64,000 bases of DNA from Candidatus Gastranaerophilales bacterium (GCA_017560095.1 JAFYOU010000027.1:62001-126000); one strand, 5' to 3'. Numbered from the stretch's first letter, positions 1 to 8,426 are shown. The notes: generated by a model not told the origin, from the sequence alone. Made by a program: numbers and translations.

Positions 1-31
1 GCAATCGGAGCTTTTTTATAAAATTTTATTC

Positions 32-892
32 TTAAAAGAAGCTTGGTTTTTTAACTGATTGAGTACCTTGTTGTTGCATAGATTCCCAGTTTGCTGCCAT
101 AATCTTTTTGAAAGATTTTAGAGCTGTATCTTCTAATTCGCCAAGTTCTTCAGCGTTAATAATTAGTTCTCTTAAAGGAAGAAGTGCGCGTTGATCTCTT
201 AATACGCCAAGGGCAGCAGCTGCACCAGCACGAACTAAATCATTTTCTTTTTCATTTTTCATTACATCAATTAAAGCAGGAACCGCTTTTTTGTCATTTA
301 ATTTTCCTAATGATGTAACGGCATAAATTCTAACATTAACCCATTCATCATTTAACATACCAATGATTTTTTCAACACATTTAGGGTTGCCAATTTCACC
401 TAGGGCACGTGTCGCATCACATCTTACGTTAACTTTTTCATGATCTAATGATTCAATTAAAGCATCTGTTGCTACATCGCCAATTTCAATTAAGGCTTCT
501 GTTGCTGTAATGCAAACTTGTGGGTTTTCATCGTTTAGGGCTTCAACTAGTGGTTCTACAACGATTTCTCCGCCAAGGCGGCCTAAGGCACGCGCTGCGC
601 GAACGCGTACATCAACGTTTCTGTCTAATCTTAATGATTCAATTAGAGGTACTGTTGCGTTCTTATCACCAAGTTCACCTAGGGCACGAGCTGCATATAA
701 GCGAACTGAACCATTTTTGTCATTTTTTAGTACTTCTATTAAAGGTTCAACCGCTGAAAAATCGCCCATTTCGCCCAAAATTCTTGCGGCATTATATCTA
801 ACTTTTTCTGAATTAGAAGTTTTTAAATCTTTAACTAATTCATCAAAAGATTTTTTTGCTGTTTTCTTGCGGTTGTTCACACTAATTGTCAT
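32..892 (-). CDS. HEAT-repeat (PBS-lyase type) scaffold protein
   Basis: The 286-aa protein is almost entirely tandem repeats of about 31 residues with the pattern V-R-x-x-A-A-x-A-L-G-x-L-G-x-x-x-A-V-x-P-L-I. I count about seven, from residue 30 to 250 (for example VRLYAARALGELGD and VRVRAARALGRLGG). This is the PBS-lyase HEAT-like repeat, which forms an alpha-solenoid for protein-protein contacts; no catalytic domain is present. The fourth repeat is degenerate (lacks the LGxLG). No signal peptide, so probably cytoplasmic. The start is supported by a strong GGAGG about 6 nt upstream of the ATG on the minus strand. It is monocistronic with a 378-nt gap upstream. In cyanobacteria such repeats occur in phycobilin lyases, but nothing here suggests lyase activity. 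The repeat call is secure; the role is unknown. Confidence 0.9.
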   Translation of the reverse strand: MTISVNNRKKTAKKSFDELVKDLKTSNSEKVRYNAARILGEMGDFSAVEPLIEVLKNDKNGSVRLYAARALGELGDKNATVPLIESLRLDRNVDVRVRAARALGRLGGEIVVEPLVEALNDENPQVCITATEALIEIGDVATDALIESLDHEKVNVRCDATRALGEIGNPKCVEKIIGMLNDEWVNVRIYAVTSLGKLNDKKAVPALIDVMKNEKENDLVRAGAAAALGVLRDQRALLPLRELIINAEELGELEDTALKSFKKIMAANWESMQQQGTQSVKKPSFF

Positions 893-1270
893 TGTTTTCC
901 TCCAATAACATTTTACACACTACTACTTATATATTTATAAAAACTTTTTTTAAAAAATAATTGCCTTTTTGTTGTTAATGTTTTAATTTATGTAAATTAT
1001 ATATTTTATTTTTTATATTTCTCATAAGTCTTTGGAACTCTTAGCTTGTTAATAATATCATTTTTTTTGACCTTTGTCTTACATTATTTGACTTAGATGA
1101 GTGTTTTTTATGATTATTTAAGTAAACATTGCGAACATTAAATGTTTTTGGTGCACTTATTGTTAACTTTTCTTAATATTTTTTTTTACTTTTTTTATAT
1201 TTATGCATACGATTTAAATTTAGCATGCTAAATCAAATTTAAAAATCTACTTTAAAATATGTTTAATTGG
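893..1270. other. AT-rich intergenic gap without a gene
   Basis: This 378-nt stretch lies between the 5' end of the HEAT gene and the 3' end of uvrC. I see no ORF with a ribosome binding site. It holds the GGAGG leader of the HEAT gene at its left edge and a perfect 16-bp palindrome at 1218-1233. No convincing intrinsic terminator for uvrC is visible: the palindrome is not followed by a T-run. Confidence 0.6.
1218..1233. repeat. Perfect 16-bp palindrome (possible operator)
   Basis: ATTTAGCATGCTAAAT is a perfect dyad centred at 1225/1226, about 40 nt beyond the uvrC stop and about 330 nt upstream of the HEAT gene start. It could be a protein binding site or a weak RNA hairpin. There is no adjacent T-run, so a terminator is less likely. 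Confidence 0.3.
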
Positions 1271-2944
1271 CTAATTTAACATATTTTTACTTCTGAGCTG
1301 TCTATGAAATGTAATTGCAAATCTATGTGCTTCGTCTCTGATTCTTTGAAATAAATGAAGTGCTGCTGAGTTTTGCGCTAGAATTACTGGCTCTTTTTTG
1401 TTTGGTAAAAATACTTCTTCTTCTCTTTTTGCTAAAGAAACTATGTTTAAATTAAGTTTAAACTCTTTCATAATTTCAATAACTGACGATAGTTGCCCTT
1501 TGCCACCGTCGATTATTATTAAATCTGGAGCTGCTATAGCGCCTGCTTTAATTTTTTTAAATCTTCTAGATAATATTTCTCTCATTGATTTGAAGTCATC
1601 TACCTCTCCCTTTTGCAGGGTTTTTAATTTGTATTTTCTGTATTTTGACTTTTTTGGTTGACCATTTTCAAAATAAACTCCAGAAGCAACTGTATTTGTC
1701 CCTTGAATATGCGAAATATCGTAACATTCAATTGTGTGTGGAAAATTTGTTAATTTTAATTTTTCTTGCAAATAGCATCCAACTTCATTGTAATCATTTT
1801 GAATATTTGCCAATTCTTTTAATTTTTGTTGTTCAAGATTATAATTTGCATTTTTTTGAGCCAAAGAGAGTATTTCTTTATCAGTTTTGCTTGATGCTTT
1901 AATGATAGATACGTCTTTATTTAATCTTAATGACAACCATTTTTTGTATGTTTCAACTTCTTCAAAATTATCGGATAAAATAATTTTAGAAGGTAATTCT
2001 TCGTCATTTAGTATAATATAGTATTCTCTTATTGTGCTTTGAATGATCTCATCTAAGTTGTTTGAATCTTTTAAAAATTGCGAAAATGAAAAATCCTTTT
2101 TGTTAATCAGTCTCCCTTGTCGAATTTGTATGATACTAATGCAAATTAAATTTGATGAATTTGCAATACCTATGTAATCATAATTTGCTCTAGTTGATTC
2201 AAATACAATACTTTGCTTTTCAAGTGTTTTTTCGATATCTTGAATCGAATTTCGATATAACAATGCTCTTTCAAATTCCATTTTAGAGCTTGCTTTTTCC
2301 ATTTCGGCTTTGAGGGTTTTAATTAGCTCTTTTCTTTTGCCTGATAGAAATAATTCTGCGTTTTTAATTATTTTTTTGTAATCATCTGAGCTAATTTTTT
2401 TCTGGCAAGGCGCGCAACATTGTCCAATATCATGGTATAAACAAGGGCGAGATTTATATTTTGGATGATTGCATTTCTTAATAGGAAAAATTTTGTTTAT
2501 AACTTCTAATGTTGCCCACATTGCTCTTGAATCTGTATAGGGCCCATAATATTTTCCTTTTAATTGATTTCTATTGGATTTTCGAACAACTAAAATTCTT
2601 GGGTATTCTTCTTGTGTAATTAAAAAGTAAGGAAATTTTTTATCGTCTTTTAATAATATATTGTATTTGGGTTTGTGTTTTTTAATTAATTCATTTTCTA
2701 AAATTAAAGCTTCAATCTCAGAATTAACAACAATGCATTCAATACACTCAATTTGTGGAACCATAACTTGAAGCTTTGGTGAGTCTTTTTTATCGCCTAT
2801 AAAATAACTATTAACCCTGTTGTATAAATTTTTTGCTTTTCCGATGTAGATAATTTCTCCAGTTGAATCAAAATATTGATAACACCCTGGAAGCTTTGGC
2901 ATGTTTTTAACTTGTTGTTTTATTTGTTCGTTTTTAAAAGCCAT
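1271..2944 (-). CDS. uvrC: UvrABC excinuclease subunit C, lacking C-terminal HhH domain
   Basis: UvrC makes both incisions around bulky DNA lesions in nucleotide excision repair. Residues 14-100 are the GIY-YIG nuclease (GCY at 20-22, YIGKAKNL at 33-40, ENELIKKHKP). Cysteines C158, C168, C176 and C180 match the Fe-S cluster binding site of UvrC. A UVR helix pair for UvrB contact lies near 205-240. The RNase H-like second nuclease follows (ECYDISHIQG, LIIIDGGKGQ, RIRDEAHRFAI). The protein ends about 15 residues after RDEAHRFAI, at 557 aa. Typical UvrC is about 600 aa and carries a tandem helix-hairpin-helix domain there. No HhH sequence is visible in any frame downstream. The start is ATG at 2944 with an extended -10 immediately upstream and no Shine-Dalgarno (see the promoter entry). 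Confidence 0.95.
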   Translation of the reverse strand: MAFKNEQIKQQVKNMPKLPGCYQYFDSTGEIIYIGKAKNLYNRVNSYFIGDKKDSPKLQVMVPQIECIECIVVNSEIEALILENELIKKHKPKYNILLKDDKKFPYFLITQEEYPRILVVRKSNRNQLKGKYYGPYTDSRAMWATLEVINKIFPIKKCNHPKYKSRPCLYHDIGQCCAPCQKKISSDDYKKIIKNAELFLSGKRKELIKTLKAEMEKASSKMEFERALLYRNSIQDIEKTLEKQSIVFESTRANYDYIGIANSSNLICISIIQIRQGRLINKKDFSFSQFLKDSNNLDEIIQSTIREYYIILNDEELPSKIILSDNFEEVETYKKWLSLRLNKDVSIIKASSKTDKEILSLAQKNANYNLEQQKLKELANIQNDYNEVGCYLQEKLKLTNFPHTIECYDISHIQGTNTVASGVYFENGQPKKSKYRKYKLKTLQKGEVDDFKSMREILSRRFKKIKAGAIAAPDLIIIDGGKGQLSSVIEIMKEFKLNLNIVSLAKREEEVFLPNKKEPVILAQNSAALHLFQRIRDEAHRFAITFHRQLRSKNMLN

Positions 2945-2950
2945 ACATGA

Positions 2951-2959
2951 ATAATATCA
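2951..2959 (-). promoter_or_regulatory. Extended -10 promoter of uvrC, predicted leaderless
   Basis: On the minus strand TGATATTAT (TG-n-TATTAT) ends 6 nt before the uvrC ATG, so transcription should begin at or next to the start codon. No Shine-Dalgarno and no clear -35 are visible. Confidence 0.4.
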
Positions 2960-3025
2960 TGTTTGAGGCAATTTTTTTGTACGATTTGTTTTATATTTTT
3001 TGTATCAATCTTGAAAAGGTGTGTT

Positions 3026-4141
3026 ATGAATATTTCCTCTATTTCTAATTTTTCTTATAAAGCATTGAATTTTAAAGGAAATAATGTATCTAATCCAATA
3101 GACGAAACAAATAAAAGCGAACAAAACAACGCTCCTGAAATTAAGTTGCCAGAAGAGATTTTTTATGGCGCACAAATGAATTTAGCCCTTAAAGCAGCCG
3201 GACAAGTATGGCATACCCCTGAAGAACCCGAAGAATATCCAGAATTAGACTCAAGTGGTGACAATTTCAACCAAGTACAGATGGCAGTCGATTCTACAAT
3301 TGCAAATTTTAAAACAATTGCCAATATGACAAGAAGTATGTTTCCTGTGCAAGGTGTTATTCCTACTTTGGTAAAATTTGATGTTGAAAGTTATTTGGCG
3401 TATTTAAAAACAACGATAGCTGAAATTGAAGCTCAGATCCAAGACATGGATTTACCTGATATTGAAGATTTTAACTTATTTGGTGGATCTTGCGAAATTG
3501 ATGAAGATTTTGAAGGTATGGAAGAACCAGATGATGATATTTCTGGATTTTTCGATCCTGAATATATTGCTCAAATGTCCGTAGCTATGTTGCCTGTAAT
3601 GCTCGAAACACAAAAGAAAGTGTATGATATATTTAGCACATCTAAAAAAGATGAGCTAGCGCAAGCATTACAAGAATTTTCAACTGCAACAAATCAAAAA
3701 TTATACGGTATAATTCAAAACGGATTTATTGGTAATGCCCGTGGTGTGGTTAGCAATCTTACAAGTGGCGATGAAGTATATATTGAACCTGAAATTATTG
3801 ATAATGGCAATGGTACTTCTACTTATAGATATACGGATATTTTATTAAATACCACTGAAGTTATAAAAAATAATTCAAATGGTGATTATATTAGTGCAAA
3901 AAAGCAAAATGTTGGCGGTGAAAAATCATTTGAGGTTAAATTTAACAAAGATGGCTCTATTTCAAGATTGGATTATGTTAACAGTTTTGATAAATCCATG
4001 GTTTCTATTTCGCAAAAAGGCAAAATGGTTAATATTAAGCAATATTTTGAAAATTTTGTTACAGATAGAAGCTTTATTCAACAAGAAGATGGTAGCTTAA
4101 AATTAACTTCTGCGAGAATGAGTTTAAATAATCCTGTTTAA
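3026..4141 (+). CDS. Hypothetical protein with N-terminal FKGN motif
   Basis: I do not recognise this 371-aa protein. The ATG at 3026 is chosen because AAAGGT precedes it by 5 nt. A TTG 63 nt upstream stays in frame but has no ribosome site. The N-terminus is a short, Ser/Asn-rich stretch ending in LNFKGN at residues 14-19, a motif seen in similar places in several other proteins of this window. The middle is strongly acidic (Asp/Glu-rich, about residues 55-165). The C-terminal third (about 235-371) has alternating polar/hydrophobic strands such as NGTSTYRYTDI and DGSISRLDYV, suggesting a beta-rich domain. There is no classical signal peptide or membrane span. It is divergent from uvrC and monocistronic. 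Confidence 0.7.
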   Translation: MNISSISNFSYKALNFKGNNVSNPIDETNKSEQNNAPEIKLPEEIFYGAQMNLALKAAGQVWHTPEEPEEYPELDSSGDNFNQVQMAVDSTIANFKTIANMTRSMFPVQGVIPTLVKFDVESYLAYLKTTIAEIEAQIQDMDLPDIEDFNLFGGSCEIDEDFEGMEEPDDDISGFFDPEYIAQMSVAMLPVMLETQKKVYDIFSTSKKDELAQALQEFSTATNQKLYGIIQNGFIGNARGVVSNLTSGDEVYIEPEIIDNGNGTSTYRYTDILLNTTEVIKNNSNGDYISAKKQNVGGEKSFEVKFNKDGSISRLDYVNSFDKSMVSISQKGKMVNIKQYFENFVTDRSFIQQEDGSLKLTSARMSLNNPV

Positions 4142-4227
4142 TTTTTTGTTTGCCTGTTACAAATGTAATTTTTGTGGAACTTTATAATTAAGCTAGATTG
4201 AAGTAATTGTAAAAGGCAGGTGGGATT

Positions 4228-4515
4228 ATGATTTTAGAATTTAAAGTAGATGAATTATCTGTCCAGAGTGCATGGCTTAAAACATTGTATGAATTAATTG
4301 AAGAATTAAATTGCAAAGCCAACACATTTATGGAAGAAAAATACAATACGGCAAGAAATTGTTTTGCACCCGTTCGTGTTGTTAAAATTGTCGGCTCCAA
4401 TTCAATGTTGAGTTGGTTAAAATTAAGAATGGAAAGATATAACCATTTTATTGATTCTCTTAATTCGCAAGATGTCTTCAGTGCTTCTTTTTTGGATGAT
4501 GACGAAGAATTTTAA
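4228..4515 (+). CDS. Small hypothetical protein, 95 aa
   Basis: The ORF has a good ribosome site (AGGTGGG about 4 nt before the ATG) and ends just before an intrinsic terminator, so it is very likely expressed. The product is soluble, mostly helical by composition, with a central WLKTLYELIEELN amphipathic segment and an acidic tail (DDDEEF). No family was recognised. It is separated from the preceding hypothetical gene by 86 nt and could share its transcript. Confidence 0.65.
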   Translation: MILEFKVDELSVQSAWLKTLYELIEELNCKANTFMEEKYNTARNCFAPVRVVKIVGSNSMLSWLKLRMERYNHFIDSLNSQDVFSASFLDDDEEF

Positions 4516-4527
4516 TGTTATGGTGTA

Positions 4528-4562
4528 AAAAAATGCGAGGACTTGATATCCTCGCATTTTTT
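4528..4562. terminator. Bidirectional intrinsic terminator
   Basis: A 14-bp stem (AAAAAATGCGAGGA at 4528-4541 with TCCTCGCATTTTTT at 4549-4562) and a 7-nt loop are flanked by A and T runs. It lies between the 3' ends of the 95-aa gene (+) and rplY (-) and can serve both. Confidence 0.85.
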
Positions 4563-4575
4563 ATTTGTATATAAA

Positions 4576-4854
4576 TTAAATTAAAGCAAATTCAACGTTT
4601 AATAATTCGTTTGTTGCAAAGTTTTTTTGTAATTCTTGAATTTTAGCATTGAATTTTTCTTTGCCTAAAACTAGTTCCCAAGTACCTTCTTGGTTATTTT
4701 TGTATGCCATTTCAAATTCATGTGTATTGATTTGAATTGATTTTGCCTCAATACCTTTTCCGTATAATGAACCTGGTAAGAAACCTGCAGATCTGATTTG
4801 GCGAGGGTTTTTATCTGTTTCTCTTTCTAAAATTGTAAGTTTAGCGTTTGCCAT
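4576..4854 (-). CDS. rplY: Ribosomal protein bL25 (short form)
   Basis: bL25 binds 5S rRNA in the large ribosomal subunit. The 92-aa product matches the short E. coli-type form without the C-terminal CTC/TL5 extension. Diagnostic segments are RQIRSAGFLPGSLYGKG (about residues 18-34), the IQINTHEFEMA strand and the closing LLNVEFALI. AAGGAG lies 6 nt upstream of the ATG. The gene is monocistronic, with its own promoter (TTAACA, 18 nt, TATAAT) and a shared terminator. The promoter overlaps the folP upstream region, so the two divergent genes may influence one another. Confidence 0.9.
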   Translation of the reverse strand: MANAKLTILERETDKNPRQIRSAGFLPGSLYGKGIEAKSIQINTHEFEMAYKNNQEGTWELVLGKEKFNAKIQELQKNFATNELLNVEFALI

Positions 4855-4891
4855 TTTATTCTCCTTGACTTAATATTTTGCTTAATTTTTA

Positions 4892-4921
4892 ATTATAGTG
4901 TACCACTATTATATTTGTTAA
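4892..4921 (-). promoter_or_regulatory. Sigma70-type promoter of rplY
   Basis: On the minus strand TTAACA (4916-4921), an 18-nt spacer and a consensus TATAAT (4892-4897) give a start about 30-35 nt upstream of the rplY ATG. The element overlaps the beginning of the divergent folP gene region. Confidence 0.55.
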
Positions 4922-4929
4922 ACAAAAAA

Positions 4930-6087
4930 ATGCAATTTTTATCTAAAACAGTTTTAAAAAAGTTTATAAATAAAGAAATTTCATCAGTTGGTTTTGATGA
5001 AAGTTATGTTAATCATGCCGTTAAGAAACATAGTTTCTTATCAATAAAAATATTTGATGTAACACCATCTCAAGCTTCAATAATCAAACAAACGGCTTTA
5101 TCTTGCGATTGTGATTGTGCAGTTAATCGAGGCGTTATTGATTGTTCTGTCAGTTTTTCAAACTGTATTTTATCTGGAACAATTGCCCAATTAAGTTCTG
5201 TTGCAAAAAAATTAGAACAACAACCATTTTCTTTATCTAAACTATCATCGAAAATTTATGAGCAAATAGAATTTAATCAAAAAGATTCTCCTAGAACTAA
5301 AGTGATGGGGATTTTAAATTTAACACCTAATTCTTTTTCTGATGGTGGTGAATTTATGGAAATTGATAAAGCAATAAATCATGCTGTGGATATGATTGAA
5401 TCAGGGGCAACAGTTATTGATATTGGCGCTCAATCAACAAAACCAAAAACAGATTTAGTTAGTGTAGTTTATGAAATTGAAAAAGTTACACCTATTGTAA
5501 CTGCACTTAAAACGGCATTTCCTCATATAGAAATATCTGTTGATACCATGACGCTGGGCTGCGCTAAAGCAGCACTTGATGCTGGAGCTGATATTTTAAA
5601 TGATGTTAGTTTTTTGAAAAATTCCGAATTTATCAATATCTGCAAAGAATCAAATAAAAAACTTGTTATAATGCATTCTCGTGGTGATTCTTATTCTATG
5701 GATGATTTAACCAGTTATGAAAACGTAGTAGATGAAGTTTTTGAAGAATTGTACAAAAAAACTGAATTTGCAACCGAAATGGGGCTGCCTAAAGATAATA
5801 TAATAGTTGATGTTGGGTTTGGTTTTGCAAAAACGGTTGAACAAAATTTTGCTCTTTTAAAAAGAATTGCCGAATTTAAATCATTGGGATATCCAATATT
5901 GGCAGGCGTATCTAGAAAAAGATTTTTACAAGATGTGATTAATACAAAAGAACCAAGAGATGCTGATATACAAAGTGCTCTAGCTGCAAGTTGGTTAATT
6001 CAAAATGAAATCGAATATGTAAGAGTTCATGATGTTGACTTGACAATGCAGGCTCTTAAATTTAACGACAGACTTTATACGTTTTAG
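4930..6087 (+). CDS. folP: Dihydropteroate synthase with N-terminal extension
   Basis: DHPS condenses p-aminobenzoate with dihydropterin pyrophosphate in folate synthesis. The TIM-barrel core starts near residue 122: KVMGILNLTPNSFSDGG (pterin/pyrophosphate loop 1), then VIDIGAQSTKP, ISVDTM, ILNDVSF, VDVGFGFAKT and GVSRKRF, all in family order. The first 120 residues form an extra domain, a longer architecture than the 280-aa E. coli enzyme; I believe similar extensions occur in some Firmicutes and other phyla. The start is uncertain: ATG 4930 and an in-frame TTG at 4915 both lack a clear Shine-Dalgarno. The 3' end overlaps the convergent Cys-cluster gene by 26 nt. Confidence 0.92.
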   Translation: MQFLSKTVLKKFINKEISSVGFDESYVNHAVKKHSFLSIKIFDVTPSQASIIKQTALSCDCDCAVNRGVIDCSVSFSNCILSGTIAQLSSVAKKLEQQPFSLSKLSSKIYEQIEFNQKDSPRTKVMGILNLTPNSFSDGGEFMEIDKAINHAVDMIESGATVIDIGAQSTKPKTDLVSVVYEIEKVTPIVTALKTAFPHIEISVDTMTLGCAKAALDAGADILNDVSFLKNSEFINICKESNKKLVIMHSRGDSYSMDDLTSYENVVDEVFEELYKKTEFATEMGLPKDNIIVDVGFGFAKTVEQNFALLKRIAEFKSLGYPILAGVSRKRFLQDVINTKEPRDADIQSALAASWLIQNEIEYVRVHDVDLTMQALKFNDRLYTF

Positions 6088-6520
6088 CTTCTTTTTTTGA
6101 TATTTTTTGATATATTTCAAAAAAAGGTATAATTGGCTCAAATTTATATCCGCATTTATCTTGCAATTGTGCACCAAATGAAAAAATTTCTTCACTTGGG
6201 TAATTTTTGCAAATTGATGGGCGATTTTTGTGATCCGTACATAATCTTTTTTCTTTATCAAATTTGTCACATGAAAAAACTAACCCAAAATCGTCTTTGT
6301 TGATTATTGAAATATGCTTGTAAAAACTATAGTTATCAGTTTTTATTATTTCTTCAAACTCTTCTTGTGTTTGAATAACTTTTCCTTGATGTCTTACATA
6401 AATATTTTCACAGCAACAACCGCATTGTGCGCATTTGCCCAAGCGGTAGTATTTTCTTTTTAAGATTTTTAAATGATAAAACCTTTTTATTTGTTCTTTG
6501 ATTTTACTCAGCGATATCAT
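6062..6520 (-). CDS. YkgJ/UPF0153-type cysteine-cluster protein
   Basis: The 152-aa protein carries the CxxCxxCC-type cluster (CAQCGCCC about residues 30-37), followed by a second Cys set (SCDKFD, RLCTDHKNRPSICKNYP and a late KCGY). This is the pattern of the zinc/iron-chelating YkgJ family, which includes proteins annotated as flagellin N-methylase. The biochemical role is not established and no flagellar gene is nearby. The start overlaps the end of the upstream 110-aa gene by 17 nt, so they are translationally linked. The 3' end overlaps folP on the other strand. Confidence 0.75.
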   Translation of the reverse strand: MISLSKIKEQIKRFYHLKILKRKYYRLGKCAQCGCCCENIYVRHQGKVIQTQEEFEEIIKTDNYSFYKHISIINKDDFGLVFSCDKFDKEKRLCTDHKNRPSICKNYPSEEIFSFGAQLQDKCGYKFEPIIPFFEIYQKISKKEAKTYKVCR

Positions 6521-6836
6521 TTAATAAATCTTTGTTGTCTAAAAGTTCGGATAAAAAATCTGTTTCATCAATTGAGAATATCCCTTCAAATGCTTGTTGT
6601 AAAACAAGTTCATTTGCTGCTTTTTCATCTGTTTGAAACAAAATGTCACTAAATTTTTTGACATCTAATTCTTTTTGATATTTTTCAAGCGCAGTAGTTG
6701 ATATGCTTGATTCATCAATAAAGAACTTATTTTTGTCAACTTCATATGGGTTAGATACCCCTAGTCCTTTAATTCTATCCAAGCTTTGACTTTGATCAAT
6801 TATTTCTGAATTACTTGTTAAAATTTTATCCAGCAT
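6504..6836 (-). CDS. Hypothetical protein, 110 aa
   Basis: Unrecognised acidic, helical protein with no membrane span or signal peptide. TAGGGA precedes the ATG by about 6 nt. Its end overlaps the Cys-cluster gene by 17 nt, implying a shared transcript and perhaps a shared function. The C-terminal half is Asp/Glu/Leu-rich (FLSELLDNKDLLNDIAE), compatible with a coiled or partner-binding helix. Confidence 0.6.
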   Translation of the reverse strand: MLDKILTSNSEIIDQSQSLDRIKGLGVSNPYEVDKNKFFIDESSISTTALEKYQKELDVKKFSDILFQTDEKAANELVLQQAFEGIFSIDETDFLSELLDNKDLLNDIAE

Positions 6837-6897
6837 ATTTCCCTAAGTCATCCTTCACATTATTAGTATGCAACAAGTTTTTTATTTTGTAATTATA

Positions 6898-7503
6898 CTA
6901 ATGGTTGATTTTTGTACCAATTTTAGCATCTAAGTAATTGTTATTTGAAAAATCATAATTATTTATGTATTCAAGCGCCTCTTTTGGAGTAGAGGCTACA
7001 AAATACATATTTTTACATATTTCGGGTGCAAAATTTTGATTAATTACGTCATTAAAAAAAGCTATCAAATTATCGTAAAAACCATTCGTGTTCAAGAGAA
7101 CTATTGGCTTGTTATTATATCCTAGCTGTTTTTGGACAATCATTTCTGTTAATTCTTCTAAAGTTCCAAAGCCACCTGAAATAGCTATTACGCATTGGGA
7201 GAGTTCGTCCATTTTGGCTTTTCTTTCCCTCATTCCTTTGGTTAAGATGAATTTTGAACAATCGCCAGGATCTATACCAAGGTTGTATAATTTTTCAGGC
7301 ATTACACCTATGATTTCACTTCCTCTTAGGCGAGCTGAATTTGTTACCTCGCCCATTAAGCCAAGGTTTGAACCTCCATAGATTAAATTATATCTATTTT
7401 GGGCAATCAATTTTCCTAGCTCGTGTGCTGCTTTAAAATAAATTTCATTTATATTGTTTGATGCGCTTGCAAATACGCAAATTGTTTTGATTTCTTTATT
7501 CAT
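6898..7503 (-). CDS. LOG-family protein (TIGR00730 Rossmann fold)
   Basis: LOG-family enzymes remove ribose 5-phosphate from nucleoside 5'-monophosphates (cytokinin riboside monophosphate phosphoribohydrolase in plants; bacterial roles are varied). The 201-aa length is typical. Visible motifs are the N-terminal CVFASASN strand, YGGSNLGLMG (residues 42-51), GMRERKAKM and SGGFGTLEE. The last corresponds to the PGGxGTxxE active-site motif with Ser in place of the Pro. The ATG overlaps the stop codon of the upstream UDP-xylose synthase gene by one base (TAATG), so the two are coupled. No functional link to nucleotide-sugar synthesis is obvious. Confidence 0.85.
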   Translation of the reverse strand: MNKEIKTICVFASASNNINEIYFKAAHELGKLIAQNRYNLIYGGSNLGLMGEVTNSARLRGSEIIGVMPEKLYNLGIDPGDCSKFILTKGMRERKAKMDELSQCVIAISGGFGTLEELTEMIVQKQLGYNNKPIVLLNTNGFYDNLIAFFNDVINQNFAPEICKNMYFVASTPKEALEYINNYDFSNNNYLDAKIGTKINH

Positions 7504-8426
7504 TATACTATTTTTCTAAAATACTCTATTGTTTTATCTAAACCTTCATTTAAACTTACATTTGGTTGCCAATTAAGTTCTTGTTTTGCCTTTGTTATGT
7601 CAGGTTTTCTTTTTATTGGGTCATCTTTTGGAAGTTCTTGATGAATAATTTTTGATTTTGTTTCGATTTTTTCCAAAATTATTTTTGCTATATTTAACAT
7701 TGAATATTCAACAGGATTACCTAAATTTGTTGGTGTAGTTATTGTTGAATTCATTAGTTTAATCAAACCATCAATAAGATCATCTACATAGCAAAAAGAA
7801 CGTGTTTGTGTTCCATCACCATATATTGTTAAGTCTTTATTTTCTAAAGCTTGTACAATAAAGTTAGAAATAACTCTTCCGTCATTTTTTTGCATGTTTT
7901 TACCATATGTGTTGAAAATTCTTGCTATTCTTATATTGACATCAAATTGTTTATGATAGTCACACATTATAGTTTCTGCACATCTTTTTCCTTCGTCATA
8001 GCAGCTTCTTGGCCCATTGATATTCACATTTCCCCAGTATGTTTCTTTTTGTGGATGTATTGCTGGGTCTCCATATATTTCGCTTGTGGAAGCTTGAAGA
8101 ATTTTTGCATTGTATTTTTTTGCCAATTCTAATAAATTAAATATTCCAAAAACTGAGGTTTTCATAGTTTCAATTGGATTTTTTTGATAATGTATTGGGC
8201 TGGCTGGGCAAGCAAGATTATATATTTCATCAATCTCAATATCTATTGGATTAATAATGTTATGCTCAATAAATTTGAAATTTGGGTGATTCATAAATGG
8301 TATTATGTTTGATATATCGCTAGTGTAAAGATTATCAAGACAAATAATAATGTTATCTTGAATTAGTTTTTTACATAAGTTAGAACCTAAAAAGCCTGCT
8401 CCTCCGGCAACCAATATTGTTTTCAT
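7503..8426 (-). CDS. UDP-glucuronate decarboxylase (UDP-xylose synthase)
   Basis: This extended SDR enzyme converts UDP-glucuronate to UDP-xylose. The 307-aa protein begins with the NAD-binding GGAGFLGSNL and has the UXS signature NLACPASPIHYQKNPI (about residues 70-85), TSEIYGDPAIHPQKE, GPRSCYDEGKR (catalytic Tyr-x-x-x-Lys) and RIFNTYGKNM. The CPASP and GPRSCYDEGKR segments separate UXS from ordinary 4-epimerases and dTDP-glucose dehydratases. The substrate could be supplied by the UDP-glucose dehydrogenase at 10.7 kb on the other strand. Together they imply xylose, or a UDP-xylose-derived sugar, in a surface polymer. It overlaps the downstream LOG gene by one base. Confidence 0.9.
   Translation of the reverse strand: MKTILVAGGAGFLGSNLCKKLIQDNIIICLDNLYTSDISNIIPFMNHPNFKFIEHNIINPIDIEIDEIYNLACPASPIHYQKNPIETMKTSVFGIFNLLELAKKYNAKILQASTSEIYGDPAIHPQKETYWGNVNINGPRSCYDEGKRCAETIMCDYHKQFDVNIRIARIFNTYGKNMQKNDGRVISNFIVQALENKDLTIYGDGTQTRSFCYVDDLIDGLIKLMNSTITTPTNLGNPVEYSMLNIAKIILEKIETKSKIIHQELPKDDPIKRKPDITKAKQELNWQPNVSLNEGLDKTIEYFRKIV

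Noticed and set aside
510..908. Plus-strand open frames opposite the HEAT gene
   Set aside because: They are mirror images of the periodic HEAT codons, have no ribosome site and show low-complexity sequence unlike any protein.
909..1270. Frameshifted HhH remainder of uvrC
   Set aside because: I read the minus strand past the stop in all frames and found only AT-rich non-coding sequence with no HhH-like G-I-G or P-G-I motif.
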